DNA from: Winogradskyella aurantiaca
GTDB lineage: Bacteria; Bacteroidota; Bacteroidia; Flavobacteriales; Flavobacteriaceae
Direction: 5' to 3'
Length of the DNA stretch: 64,000 nt
Assembly: GCF_003362725.1 (NCBI RefSeq)
Contig: NZ_QKTV01000002.1
Span: forward strand, 186,001-250,000
The first letter of the stretch is position 1. Every line of letters begins with the position of its first letter. The position numbers and the translations under genes were made by a program. Under the pieces are notes generated by a model, which saw nothing but the letters and a program-made list of their open reading frames with translations, was not told the DNA's origin and made no database searches. Positions 45,655-55,170 of the stretch are shown one piece after another.

Positions 45655-46134
45655 ATGGATTATAATCCTTCTTCATTTTATACCATCGCCCAAATTGCTA
45701 TTACCTTAACAGGCTTCATTGCTGTATTAGTGGCTCTACAAGAAGGTGACAAACGTTTTTCAAGACTTGCCGTAGTTACCATTTTTGGCACTACTGGAGG
45801 GGCCTTGATTTTCCCTTTTATCCCTGAGTTATTGTACAACTGGACCTCTATGGAAACCAGTTGGCGAATTTCATGTGGTATTTTTGGATTTTATCATTTG
45901 TTTTTAATCTTCAATCATCAGGTAAGGCAATTACAATTCAAAAAGAACAGTGCGCTTCAACTATTAATTGTCATCTTATCAATATTTCCCGTTGTCTTCT
46001 TAAAAATAGCCGTCGGATTTGGCTTCTTCCTTGAATACGCCTATGAGATATTTTTATTAGGCCTATTATGGTGCGTCTTTATTCCATTGTACCTCTTTTC
46101 TATGATCATTTTAAATTATACAAAGGCTACATAA
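45655..46134 (+). CDS. Four-helix membrane protein, unknown function
   Basis: 159 residues from ATG 45655 (MDYNPSSFYTIAQIAITLTGFIAVLVAL). An in-frame TTG at 45610 lies inside the terminator T-run and is rejected. Four or five hydrophobic segments, near 10-28, 44-62, 73-90, 99-120 and 124-150. It resembles small uncharacterised flavobacterial membrane proteins. No neighbour suggests a role; it sits alone between the M16 terminator and the AraC gene. Confidence 0.75.
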   Translation: MDYNPSSFYTIAQIAITLTGFIAVLVALQEGDKRFSRLAVVTIFGTTGGALIFPFIPELLYNWTSMETSWRISCGIFGFYHLFLIFNHQVRQLQFKKNSALQLLIVILSIFPVVFLKIAVGFGFFLEYAYEIFLLGLLWCVFIPLYLFSMIILNYTKAT

Positions 46135-46204
46135 ACCCATTAAAAATATATTGCTTCAGATTTAAAAGAATTAGAACTTTCAGACATCAATTAAATAGAC
46201 CTTA

Positions 46205-47101
46205 TTGGAAATAGAATACCGTAAACGCCTTTCGAAGGTGTTCCAGTTTATAGATGAGAACTTACAAAATGACCTCAACCTTGAGCAAATAGCTGAGGTT
46301 GCCCATTTTTCGCCCTTTCATTTTCATCGCATCTTTAAGTTCATTACTCAGGAAACACTTAACACCTATATTAGGCGAAAACGTCTTGAAAAATCGGCAG
46401 ACAGCTTACTACATAAAAATTTAAGCATTTCAGAGACTGGGCATCAATGGGGCTTTAAGGACCCTTCTACATTTAGCAGAAGTTTCAAAAAATTCTACGG
46501 CATAAGTCCCAAAGCCTTCATTGCTTCAAACACCCAAAAACATAGCAAGATTCGTCAACTTGTGAGCAAGAATGGTCAAGAATATCTCAATAATGACCAA
46601 TACTTTAGCAAAATAGACGAATTAAAAAAATGGACACACATGAACGCAAACATTGACATTACAACTTTCGACAGTATGAATTTGGCTTATATAGATACCA
46701 TGGGCCCACAAAATCTCAGCGCTACATTTCATAGATTATTGCAATGGGCCATCCCAAAAGGTCTCCATCTTGAACCCAATAAAGTAATGACGGTATATCA
46801 TGACAGTTTCAAGTTTACCTCCCCCGAAAAAGTGCGTATGAGCGCATCAATTTGGACACCAGAACCTGCAACTCCTGATGGTGAAGTTGCTGTAAAATCA
46901 ATGACACCAGGTAAATGCATAAGGGCACGATTAGAAATTAAGGTTCAAGACTTTGAAAAATCTTGGACTAGCTTGTTTGTATGGATGAATGACAATGGCT
47001 ATAAAAAATCAGCTCAAGATCCATTTGAAATCTACCATAACAACTTTAATGAACACCCCGATGGTATCGCCATCGTAGATTTTTGCATCCCGGTTTTATA
47101 A
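46205..47101 (+). CDS. AraC-family regulator with GyrI-like effector-binding domain
   Basis: 298 residues, TTG start (an in-frame stop at 46196-46198 leaves no earlier start and no ATG exists near). The N-terminal 100 residues are two AraC helix-turn-helix units: NLEQIAEVAHFSPFHFHRIFK and the ISETGHQWGFKDPSTFSRSFKKFYGISP part. Residues 140-298 form a GyrI/SoxS-type ligand pocket (NIDITTFDSMNLAYIDTMGP, ...GIAIVDFCIPVL). Such one-component regulators sense small molecules. Its targets may include the VOC and CrtA-like genes downstream, but gaps of 38 and 41 nt do not prove that. Confidence 0.92.
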   Translation: MEIEYRKRLSKVFQFIDENLQNDLNLEQIAEVAHFSPFHFHRIFKFITQETLNTYIRRKRLEKSADSLLHKNLSISETGHQWGFKDPSTFSRSFKKFYGISPKAFIASNTQKHSKIRQLVSKNGQEYLNNDQYFSKIDELKKWTHMNANIDITTFDSMNLAYIDTMGPQNLSATFHRLLQWAIPKGLHLEPNKVMTVYHDSFKFTSPEKVRMSASIWTPEPATPDGEVAVKSMTPGKCIRARLEIKVQDFEKSWTSLFVWMNDNGYKKSAQDPFEIYHNNFNEHPDGIAIVDFCIPVL

Positions 47102-47139
47102 CAAATACGTATTTTTAACTGTAACTAAATCAGATCATT

Positions 47140-47511
47140 ATGAAATTAGGCGCCTTTTCAGTGAGTTTAGCAGTTAAAAACTTAGAAGCATCAAAAACGT
47201 TTTATGAGCACCTGGGATTTCAGCAGTTTGCAGGATATATGGAACAGAACTATCTCATTATGAAGAATGGAGATAGCATCATTGGCTTGTTTCAGGGTAT
47301 GTTTGAAAACAACATTCTCACATTTAATCCAGGATGGGATCAAAATGCACAGACCCTTGATTGTTATGAGGATATCAGGGCCATTCAGGAGCACTTAAAG
47401 TCTAATGGGGTATCGCTTATTCAAGAAGCAGACCCTGATTCTGAGGGCCCGGCGAGTGCCATTTTAACGGATCCGGATGGCAATACCATTTTATTAGATC
47501 AGCACGTTTAA
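47140..47511 (+). CDS. VOC/glyoxalase-fold protein
   Basis: 123 residues. The betaalphabetabetabeta fold is seen in VSLAVKNLEASKTFYEHLGF and the end ILTDPDGNTILLDQH, typical of glyoxalase/bleomycin-resistance/dioxygenase proteins. Metal ligands would include Glu, His or Gln near the two ends; I cannot confirm the full set. Substrate unknown. Close to the AraC-GyrI gene. Confidence 0.88.
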   Translation: MKLGAFSVSLAVKNLEASKTFYEHLGFQQFAGYMEQNYLIMKNGDSIIGLFQGMFENNILTFNPGWDQNAQTLDCYEDIRAIQEHLKSNGVSLIQEADPDSEGPASAILTDPDGNTILLDQHV

Positions 47512-47552
47512 CCATATTTAGGTCGTATCTTAGCCTACTCAATTGTTAGTGA

Positions 47553-48254
47553 GTGGCACAAACCACAATAATAAGCTTTTTTAAGTACCACGGACGAAAA
47601 AACAAATGGCGAGCATTGGGCCGTATGGGTAGACCACCCATAGCCGATAAGACCATTGAAGGCCTTAGTTTTTGGAAACCATTAGGTATTGGCAGTGGGA
47701 ATGGATTTTCCATTTGGCCCGACTTTTCAATGTTCGCCTTATTAAGTGTATTTGATTCGGAAAATAGAGCTAAGGCTTTTCTTAAATCGGAATATCTTAA
47801 GCCTTACACAGAAAAGGCTTCGGGGTTTGGGCATGTATTAATGCATACTATTAAAGCACATGGCCAATGGAGCCAACAAGAACCTTTTTTAGCTGGTGCC
47901 TCTTTTGATCCCACCCGACCAGTTGCAGTTATTACCAGAGCAACCATAAAACCAAAACTTGCTCATAAATTCTGGCGTCATGTGCCCAGCGTTTCAAAGT
48001 CTATGGATGCATACGAGGATCTTTTATTTACAAAAGGTATAGGCGAATATCCCATTTTTATGCAAGCAACCTACTCGTTATGGAAAGACGGCAAGGCTAT
48101 GATGGATTACGCTTATAAGAATGATAAACATGCTGCCATGGTAAAAAAAACTAGAGAATTAGGCTGGTATTCCGAAGAATTGTTCTCTCGATTTCATCCT
48201 TTCGAATGCATGGGTAACCTTCCTGAATTTGAAAAGATTAAGGCATCACTTTAA
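47553..48254 (+). CDS. CrtA-family (spheroidene monooxygenase-like) protein
   Basis: 233 residues with a GTG start (MAQTTIISFFKYHG). The conserved parts are GRMGRPPIADKTIEGLSFWKPLGIGSG, RPVAVITRATIKP, AFWRHVPSV-like FWRHVPSVSKS, and the end DYAYKNDKHAAMVKKTRELGWYSEELFSRFHPF. That pattern is known from CrtA, a heme-containing carotenoid oxygenase, and from carotenoid-free homologues. No carotenoid genes are in the window, so the role may differ. The stop overlaps the stop of rimO on the opposite strand by 4 nt. Confidence 0.85.
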   Translation: MAQTTIISFFKYHGRKNKWRALGRMGRPPIADKTIEGLSFWKPLGIGSGNGFSIWPDFSMFALLSVFDSENRAKAFLKSEYLKPYTEKASGFGHVLMHTIKAHGQWSQQEPFLAGASFDPTRPVAVITRATIKPKLAHKFWRHVPSVSKSMDAYEDLLFTKGIGEYPIFMQATYSLWKDGKAMMDYAYKNDKHAAMVKKTRELGWYSEELFSRFHPFECMGNLPEFEKIKASL

Positions 48255-49555
48255 GATAGTACTTCAGCATAGAGGTCGAAGTCTTCAGCCTCCTTTATTT
48301 TAACCTGATAGTATTCACCGGTTTTTAAATAGGTTTGTTCAGCTGGTATTAGGACTTCATTATCCACATCGGGGGAATCAAATTCAGTTCGCCCAACAAA
48401 ATAATTACCTTCTTTTCTATCGATTACTACTTTAAATTCTTTACCAATCTTCTCTTGATTTAACTCCCAAGATATTTGCGATTGAAGTTCCATGATCTCA
48501 TTGGCACGTTGGATTTTCACCGCTTCAGGCACATCATCCTCAAGATTATAAGCATGGGTATTCTCTTCGTGAGAATAGGTGAAACAACCTAAGCGTTCAA
48601 AACGCATTTCTCGAACCCATTCTTTAAGAGTTTGAAAATCGTCTTCAGTTTCACCAGGATATCCAACAATTAAAGTAGTTCTTATGGTCATGTCAGGAAC
48701 TGTTATCCTGAATTTCTTTAAAAGTTTTGTGGTTTTCTCTTTGGTAGTACCACGACGCATACTTTTCAGAATGCTATCCGAAATATGCTGTAAAGGAATA
48801 TCCAGATAATTGCAAATTTTGGGTTCTCGATTCATAACTTCCAATACATCCATCGGGAACCCTGTTGGAAATGCATAATGCAAACGGATCCATTCTATAC
48901 CCTCAACTTTTACAAGTTGCTCCAGTAATTCTGCAAGATTTCGTTTTTTGTATAAGTCCAGACCGTAATAAGTCAGGTCCTGAGCAATTAAGATTAGCTC
49001 CTTAACCCCATTGGCTGCTAACTTCTCTGCCTCAATCACCAATTTCTCTATTGGGGTACTCTTGTGCTTTCCACGCATTAATGGAATAGCACAGAAACTA
49101 CAGGGGCGATCACAACCTTCGGCTATTTTTAAATAGGCATAATTTTTAGGTGTGGTAGTTAAGCGTTCACCTATAAGTTCATGTTTGTAATCAGCTCCTA
49201 AAGCTTTTAAGAGTGATGGTAATTCAGTGGTTCCAAAATATTGATCCACATTAGGAATTTCTTTTTCTAGGTCCGGCTTGTAGCGCTCGCTTAAACATCC
49301 AGTAACAAATACTTTGTCAACAACCCCTTCTTCCTTCTTCTGCATGTATTCCAATATGGTATTGACACTCTCTTCTTTGGCGTTATTAATAAAACCACAA
49401 GTATTGATAACAACTACATTACCCTCCTGTTCATGAACAACCTCTTTTCCATTAGCCTTTAGTTGACCCATCAACACCTCCGAGTCGTAAACATTTTTAC
49501 TACAACCTAAGGTAACAACATTAATCTTATTCTTTTTTAAAGTTTTGGTTCTCAT
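48251..49555 (-). CDS. rimO: Ribosomal protein S12 methylthiotransferase RimO
   Basis: Radical-SAM enzyme that adds a methylthio group to Asp of ribosomal protein S12. 434 residues. N-terminal MTTase domain with three cluster Cys (VTLGCSKN, NTCGF, VTGCLSE), radical-SAM core CDRPCSFCAIP (CxxxCxxC), and a C-terminal TRAM domain (FKVVIDRKEGNYFVGRTEFDSPD, DVDNEVLIP). Specific to RimO over MiaB by the wording YDSEVLMGQL. In Bacteroidota it often sits next to ftsY; here 4.5 kb separate them. Confidence 0.96.
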   Translation of the reverse strand: MRTKTLKKNKINVVTLGCSKNVYDSEVLMGQLKANGKEVVHEQEGNVVVINTCGFINNAKEESVNTILEYMQKKEEGVVDKVFVTGCLSERYKPDLEKEIPNVDQYFGTTELPSLLKALGADYKHELIGERLTTTPKNYAYLKIAEGCDRPCSFCAIPLMRGKHKSTPIEKLVIEAEKLAANGVKELILIAQDLTYYGLDLYKKRNLAELLEQLVKVEGIEWIRLHYAFPTGFPMDVLEVMNREPKICNYLDIPLQHISDSILKSMRRGTTKEKTTKLLKKFRITVPDMTIRTTLIVGYPGETEDDFQTLKEWVREMRFERLGCFTYSHEENTHAYNLEDDVPEAVKIQRANEIMELQSQISWELNQEKIGKEFKVVIDRKEGNYFVGRTEFDSPDVDNEVLIPAEQTYLKTGEYYQVKIKEAEDFDLYAEVLS

Positions 49556-49604
49556 ATAGTTATATTATACCTGCTAGCAATTGCATTAATCGTCTAGAAG
49601 AGCG

Positions 49605-49612
49605 CAAAGATA
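49605..49612 (-). promoter_or_regulatory. -7 box of rimO
   Basis: TATCTTTG on the minus strand, exact match, about 50 nt before the ATG. A CAA at 49637-49639 could be a distant TTG -33 (24-nt spacer). Confidence 0.5.
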
Positions 49613-49919
49613 CATAACGTAAACTTGAACGTTGTACAATAAACGGGGATCCTTCAGAAAATTATTTATAAATACATAAGTCTATAAGACTATTAAAGGA
49701 AGTAAATCCTCTAATAATACTGGTCAATATAAACGGTACATTGATACAGAGTATATAGTATTGCTAAATCAAGCCTCTTAAAATCACTTTAACACCCTCA
49801 ATTCGCGAAATCATTTCAAAAGTACTATTCATCGACAGATACATGGGGTTTCATCGATAATTTCTCATTGTTTAATCTTATGAAATTAACTTAAAACATA
49901 GATAATTAAAAGTCGTCCT
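49613..49919. other. Divergent noncoding gap between rimO and the sulfatase gene
   Basis: About 300 nt, A+T-rich, without an open frame of note. No strong TTTG/TAnnTTTG promoter for the sulfatase and no terminator is visible. It holds a short repeat AGTCT-ATA-AGACT (near 49678-49690) and a few CATCGA words near 49829 and 49853; I would not assign either. Sulfatase regulation may use a sugar-sensing site that cannot be identified by eye. Confidence 0.6.
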
Positions 49920-52277
49920 ATGAAATATATTATAGCTTTTTCGATTTTATGCCTATCATTATCAATGGGTTATGCGCAAAATAACTCGGTTGAGAAAACC
50001 GAATGGAAATTGGACCGAACAAAATTACCTATTGTTCCGCCCCCGGCGCCAAAATTCACAGAACTTGATGCCCGGAATACCACACAGCCTGAAGCATTTG
50101 ATGTTTCAGCACCAGAAGGTGCACCAAATGTCTTGGTAGTAATGCTTGATGATGTTGGTTATGCCCACTCAAGCACATTTGGCGGACCAGTAAACATGCC
50201 TGCCGCTGAGATGGTAGCACGAAACGGTTTAAAATACACGCACTTTTCAGTAAATCCCATGTGTTCCCCTTCAAGGGCGGCATTAATGACTGGAAGAAAC
50301 GCTCATACTGCACATCAGGGCGCTGTCTCTGAAGTAGCTACGTCCTATCCCGGCTATGATGGCAAACGTCCAAAAAGCGTTGCTCTATTGGCCGAAATGC
50401 TGCAAATGAACGGGTATGCAACGGCGTATATAGGAAAAAATCATGAAACCCCTGCTTGGACAGTAAGTGCTTCTGGCCCCTTTGACTATTGGCCAACTCA
50501 AAATGGATTTGATAAATTCTACGGCTTTATAGGGGACGAGCAAAACCAATGGTATCCGGCTATTTTTGATGGCACCACAGCTGTGGATATCGACTATGAA
50601 GATCCTAATTTTCATTTACAAGAAGATTTTGCACGAGAGGCTGCAGAATGGATTCAAAGTCAAAAATCATTGAATCCGGCAAAACCATTTTTCATGTACT
50701 TTTCAACAGGTACAGCACACGCACCACACCAGGTACCTCAGGAATATATTGATAAATACAAGGGTAAATTTAAAAATGGGTGGGATGAATTAAGAAAGAC
50801 CACCTTGAAGAATCAAAAAGAATTAGGTATTGTTGATCGAAATACAGTGCTGGCTAAAAAAGAGCCTTACATCGTAGATTGGAAAACCCTAAGTACTCAA
50901 GAAAAAAGGGTTCATGAAAAAGAAATGGAAGTAGGTTCTGCCTTTATAGAACACGCTGATGCCCAAGTTATGAAAGTTGTGCAAACTATTGATAAACTGG
51001 GTGAACTAGATAATACAGTGATTATCTACATCATGGGTGATAATGGCGCAAGTGCCGAGGGTACCATAAGCGGTTTAGTGAATATTAACTACTACTACAA
51101 CAATGTATTAGATGATACAGCTTCAAGAGCTGGGGAAATAGATGGTTTCGGTGGAAAAGATTATAATGGAATTTATTCATCAGGATGGGCAGTAGCTGCT
51201 AACACCCCATTTAAATGGACGAAACAGGTAGCCTCTGGTGGTGGAACGTTTGTTGGTGCAATTATTAGCTATTCTGATAAAATTAAGGCTAAAGGTGAAG
51301 TGCGACACCAATTTCATCATTTAATTGATGTAGCACCAACCATACTTGAGTTAGCCGGGCTCCCGGAGCCAACCCATGTTAATGGGGCTAAGCAAATTCC
51401 CATGCAAGGAAAAAGTATGGCTTATTCATTTGAAAATCCCAACCTAACAAGTAACCACAAGACTCAGTATTTTGAAGGTTTTGGAAACAGATCAATATAC
51501 CATGATGGCTGGTATGCTCAAGTGATACACAAGGCTGCATGGGAACAAAAGCCAAGACGATCATTTCAAGACGACATATGGGAGTTGTACGACTTTAAAA
51601 ATGATTTTTCAATGAGTAAAGACCTCGCGAAAAAGATGCCTGAGAAGCTTAACGAAATGAAAAAATTATTCGACCAAGAAGCTATTGCTAACAACGTATA
51701 TCCTTTAGATGACAGAGTGGTGGAACGTATTAACCCCAAAATAGCTGGACGACCAGATTTAATGTTCGGCCGAAAAGAACTAACAGTCTATTCAGGTATG
51801 GATCATTTATTTGAAAATGTTTTTATTAATACTAAGAATACAAGTTTCAAAATCACATCTGAAGTCACTGTAACGGATAGAGCAGAAGGCGTGATATTAG
51901 CCATGGGTGGACGTTTTGGCGGATACGTCTTTTACGCAAAAGATGGTAAACTCTGCTACAACTACAACTATCTCGGTGATGAAAAATATGAAACGTTAGC
52001 GACCTCAGAATTAAAAGAAGGACGGCAATTAGTTGAAATGGAATTTGAATATGAAGGAGATGGAGTTGGGAAGGGAGGACAAGTTACTTTAAGAGTGAAT
52101 AACGAAGTGGTTGGACGAGGATCGGTAGGAAAAACAATGCCGTTTGTTTATTCCACCTCTGAAGGTGCCTCTGTGGGATGGGATGATTCAAGTCCTGTGA
52201 GTGAAGATTATGCCGTAGGTCCAAAAAACCAATTTAATGGCACGATCGAATACGTGAAAATCGCCATAAATGATTAA
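49920..52277 (+). CDS. Secreted type I arylsulfatase (AtsA-like)
   Basis: 785 residues; signal peptide 1-19 (IIAFSILCLSLSMGYAQ). Sulfatase active site CSPSR at 115-119 (NPMCSPSRAALMTGR): the Cys is converted to formylglycine. Metal Asp77/Asp78 (VMLDDVGYAHSSTFGG) and DNG in IMGDNGASAEG are present. Long AtsA-type insertions and a C-terminal beta domain (about 640-785, FNGTIEYVKIAIND) are seen. It removes sulfate from arylsulfates or sulfated polysaccharides, inferred for a marine alga-degrading life. No anSME or formylglycine enzyme gene is in the window. Confidence 0.93.
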   Translation: MKYIIAFSILCLSLSMGYAQNNSVEKTEWKLDRTKLPIVPPPAPKFTELDARNTTQPEAFDVSAPEGAPNVLVVMLDDVGYAHSSTFGGPVNMPAAEMVARNGLKYTHFSVNPMCSPSRAALMTGRNAHTAHQGAVSEVATSYPGYDGKRPKSVALLAEMLQMNGYATAYIGKNHETPAWTVSASGPFDYWPTQNGFDKFYGFIGDEQNQWYPAIFDGTTAVDIDYEDPNFHLQEDFAREAAEWIQSQKSLNPAKPFFMYFSTGTAHAPHQVPQEYIDKYKGKFKNGWDELRKTTLKNQKELGIVDRNTVLAKKEPYIVDWKTLSTQEKRVHEKEMEVGSAFIEHADAQVMKVVQTIDKLGELDNTVIIYIMGDNGASAEGTISGLVNINYYYNNVLDDTASRAGEIDGFGGKDYNGIYSSGWAVAANTPFKWTKQVASGGGTFVGAIISYSDKIKAKGEVRHQFHHLIDVAPTILELAGLPEPTHVNGAKQIPMQGKSMAYSFENPNLTSNHKTQYFEGFGNRSIYHDGWYAQVIHKAAWEQKPRRSFQDDIWELYDFKNDFSMSKDLAKKMPEKLNEMKKLFDQEAIANNVYPLDDRVVERINPKIAGRPDLMFGRKELTVYSGMDHLFENVFINTKNTSFKITSEVTVTDRAEGVILAMGGRFGGYVFYAKDGKLCYNYNYLGDEKYETLATSELKEGRQLVEMEFEYEGDGVGKGGQVTLRVNNEVVGRGSVGKTMPFVYSTSEGASVGWDDSSPVSEDYAVGPKNQFNGTIEYVKIAIND

Positions 52278-52306
52278 TACACCTTTTATTTATAATTAGA
52301 ATTCAG

Positions 52307-52338
52307 AAAGCGGAGCCAGTAAATTGAGACTCCGCTTT
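52307..52338. terminator. Bidirectional terminator between convergent sulfatase and amidase genes
   Basis: Arms AAAGCGGAG (52307-52315) and CTCCGCTTT (52330-52338), loop of 14 nt. T-poor on the 3' side for either strand, so moderate strength. Confidence 0.65.
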
Positions 52339-52374
52339 AACTTAAATAGTAAAGAATGTTAGATCCGGATTGAA

Positions 52375-54048
52375 CTAGTTAAAATCCAAGGGAGTCTTAC
52401 GATGCTTCGTAGCTTGTTCGTAAACATAAGCCCATTCTAACAACATTTTTTCTTTTAGACGTCCAGAAATGATGGTTAGGCCTTTTGGTTTTCCATCCTG
52501 TTCATAGCCCATTGGCACTGTGATGGCTGGATACTCAGCAACAGCAGCATAGCCGGCATGATAATTATTTATTGACAAGAATCCATGAAGTTGCTGCGCT
52601 TGCATTGGTGTGTCAAAGAATGTCTTACCGTTAAGTTTTAGGGTATCCCTTATCTGTTGCAGCTCTTCATCTGTTCCCATATCAGCTACAATTCCTCTAA
52701 ACAAACGTTGGCCATAGGGCATTGTAGCAACACTATCGGCTGCATTAAAAGCTACCATGTCGCTTACTGTTCTCAGGCTGATACTGTCATTGGCGTATTT
52801 TTCCATGTATACTGGTAAATCTCGTTTCATATCTAAATTCAGCAAATTGATAAACTTAGGTAAACCAATTTCCAATTCGTCGAGCTCCACAATTTCGGCA
52901 CCGAGCTGTTTGAGGTCATTAATAGCAACCACAAATAAGCTATCTTCCATTAATCGTTTTGGAGCACCAAATCGTTTGCCAGCTAGACTGGCTTGTGGAA
53001 GATCTGGATAATAAAAACCTGAATCCCATAAAATCATGAAGGACTTCCTATCGGATTCATCTTCACCAAAGGCCGCGTCAAGTACAATGGCATTATCGAC
53101 TACATTTTTGGTTATTGGTCCGGCTGTATCTAAGGTAGATGAAATGGGCACAATCCCTGATCGACTAATCAAACCAACCGTTGGTTTTAATCCAACTGCT
53201 GAATTTTGTGAACTTGGTGATAAAATAGAACCTGAGGTTTCACTTCCTATGGCAGCCGCACAGAAATTAGCAGCTACAGACACTGCACTTCCTGAACTAG
53301 ATCCACCTGTATCAAAAATTCTTCGTCCATAAGGGTTTAAGGTTTGCCCACCAACGGCACTGTACCCACTTGGACAATCCCCGCAGAAAAAATAAGCCCA
53401 CTCACTAAGATTTGCCTTTCCTAAAATAAGTGCCCCTTTAGATTTTAAGTTGGTAACCATAAAAGCGTCATCCGTTACGTTATCTTTAAGTACAACTGCA
53501 CCAGCAGTAGTTACCATTCCAGCGGCATTAATGTTATCCTTTAACAGAAGGGGCATGCCATAAATGGGGTGGTTTTTATCGGATGGTACTGCGGCATCCA
53601 TTTCTTTCGCCTTTTCTATAACCTCTGGATTAATTGAAATAACCGAGTTTAGAGAAATGTTATTTTCTCTATCAAAAGCTCTAATTCTAAACAAGTAAAA
53701 CTTAGTCAGTTCTTCATAAGAGAAATCACCGTTAGAAACTGCGGCTTGTAATGTTGGGATGTCCTGCTCTAAAATCATTGACTTAAGTCGGTCATGATCG
53801 GCCTGGGTAAAATCTGCCATCTGAGGATTGACAGTCTCCCAAATCCCCTCTTTTGATAAATGTTCTGAATCCAGAACTTTAAATTCTCTAAAGTCTTTTG
53901 TAGAAATATCCTTAAGATCATCCGTTTGGGATGAGTCTTTCTCTACTGTTTCTGGTTCCTCAGGGGACTCTGATGCAGTGGGGTTAGAATTTGTTTGTTT
54001 ACAAGAACATACAATTAAAACAAACAATAGGAAAGTAAATCGTTTCAT
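52375..54048 (-). CDS. Lipoprotein amidase (amidase signature family)
   Basis: 557 residues from ATG 54048 (MKRFTFLLFVLIVCSC, lipobox with Cys16). An upstream in-frame ATG at 54087 gives a poorer signal peptide. Amidase signature: the Lys in PLLLKDNINAAG, then GGSSSGSAVSV and SETSGSILSPS with the Ser-cisSer pair of the Ser-Ser-Lys triad, and GLKPTVGLISRSG. The family cuts carboxamides of peptides, amino acids or acylated sugars. The periplasmic substrate is unknown. It lies 60 nt before ftsY's stop on the same strand and converges with the sulfatase. Confidence 0.93.
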   Translation of the reverse strand: MKRFTFLLFVLIVCSCKQTNSNPTASESPEEPETVEKDSSQTDDLKDISTKDFREFKVLDSEHLSKEGIWETVNPQMADFTQADHDRLKSMILEQDIPTLQAAVSNGDFSYEELTKFYLFRIRAFDRENNISLNSVISINPEVIEKAKEMDAAVPSDKNHPIYGMPLLLKDNINAAGMVTTAGAVVLKDNVTDDAFMVTNLKSKGALILGKANLSEWAYFFCGDCPSGYSAVGGQTLNPYGRRIFDTGGSSSGSAVSVAANFCAAAIGSETSGSILSPSSQNSAVGLKPTVGLISRSGIVPISSTLDTAGPITKNVVDNAIVLDAAFGEDESDRKSFMILWDSGFYYPDLPQASLAGKRFGAPKRLMEDSLFVVAINDLKQLGAEIVELDELEIGLPKFINLLNLDMKRDLPVYMEKYANDSISLRTVSDMVAFNAADSVATMPYGQRLFRGIVADMGTDEELQQIRDTLKLNGKTFFDTPMQAQQLHGFLSINNYHAGYAAVAEYPAITVPMGYEQDGKPKGLTIISGRLKEKMLLEWAYVYEQATKHRKTPLDFN

Positions 54049-54107
54049 AGTTGGTATTTTTTCTAAAAATACGAAACCATGACGCAAGAATGAAATTGGA
54101 AACGAAG

Positions 54108-55064
54108 CTAGGCTTTGAAAAATGAATCTACAAACTCGTATTTATTGAACACTTGCAGATCTTCAATTCCTTCTCCTACTCCAATATACTTTACTGGTAT
54201 TTGGAACTGATCACTAATACCTATAACGACTCCCCCTTTGGCAGTACCATCTAATTTTGTTACAGCCAAGGCATTGACCTCAGTTGCGGCAGTGAATTGC
54301 TTAGCTTGCTCAAAAGCATTCTGTCCAGTAGAACCATCTAATACCAGAAGTACTTCATGGGGAGCGTCTGGAACCACCTTCTGCATCACTCGTTTCACCT
54401 TGGTTAACTCATTCATTAAGTTAACCTTGTTATGCAGTCGCCCGGCAGTATCAATTATAACCACATCCGCATTCTGTGTCACTGCACTTTGAAGCGTATC
54501 GAAGGCGACCGAAGCGGGATCACTTCCCATCTTTTGCTTTACAATAGGTACGCTTACCCGATCTGCCCATACTTGCAACTGATCGATGGCCGCTGCTCTA
54601 AAGGTATCTGCAGCTCCAAGCACTACATTAAGACCTCTATTTTTAAACTGATTGGCTAATTTACCAATGGTAGTTGTTTTACCTACGCCATTAACACCTA
54701 CTACCATGATGACGTATGGCTTCACATCTATGGGAATGGATATTTCCCGTTCCTCCCCGCTATTGGTCTCTGACAATAAGCCCGCAATCTCCTCACGAAG
54801 AATCTGATTGAGTTCAGAAGTTCCTAAATATTTATCTCTTGCTACACGCTCTTCAATACGTTCAATAATTTTAAGCGTCGTATCTACTCCTACATCACTC
54901 GTTACTAAAACTTCCTCAAGGTTGTCAAGAACATCATCATCAACTTTAGATTTTCCGGCAACTGCTTTATTTAATTTGGTAAAAAATGAGGTTTTGGATT
55001 TTTCTAATCCCTTATCAAGTGTTTCCTTTTTTTCTGAGGAGAATATTTTTTTGAAAAAGCTCAT
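54108..55064 (-). CDS. ftsY: Signal recognition particle receptor FtsY
   Basis: GTPase receptor that docks SRP-ribosome complexes at the membrane. 318 residues, short N-terminal A region then NG domain. G motifs: GVNGVGKTTTIGKLA (G1), DTFRAAAIDQL (G2-like), DTAGRLHNKVNLMNEL (G3) and TKLDGTAKGG (G4). Its own promoter overlaps the preceding terminator (55140-55182). Without the acidic A domain of E. coli, as in many Bacteroidota. Motif set complete. Confidence 0.97.
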   Translation of the reverse strand: MSFFKKIFSSEKKETLDKGLEKSKTSFFTKLNKAVAGKSKVDDDVLDNLEEVLVTSDVGVDTTLKIIERIEERVARDKYLGTSELNQILREEIAGLLSETNSGEEREISIPIDVKPYVIMVVGVNGVGKTTTIGKLANQFKNRGLNVVLGAADTFRAAAIDQLQVWADRVSVPIVKQKMGSDPASVAFDTLQSAVTQNADVVIIDTAGRLHNKVNLMNELTKVKRVMQKVVPDAPHEVLLVLDGSTGQNAFEQAKQFTAATEVNALAVTKLDGTAKGGVVIGISDQFQIPVKYIGVGEGIEDLQVFNKYEFVDSFFKA

Positions 55065-55139
55065 GCTCTAATCGGTTTTCTTTACGACAGCAAAACACTT
55101 GCCGAAGGGTTCAGACTGAAACATTGTCAGCAAAGACGT

Positions 55140-55170
55140 CAAAGATAGCCATAAAAAAACTGCTTTCAAA
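55140..55170 (-). promoter_or_regulatory. ftsY promoter overlapping a terminator loop
   Basis: On the minus strand TTTG (55167-55170) then TATCTTTG (55140-55147), 19-nt spacer, both exact. The -33 TTTG is formed by the last arm base and the loop of the DUF4295 terminator. Confidence 0.75.

Noticed and set aside
49613-49919. Small gene or riboswitch in the rimO-sulfatase gap
   Set aside because: Only very short frames and weak inverted repeats are seen; no conserved fold can be supported by eye.
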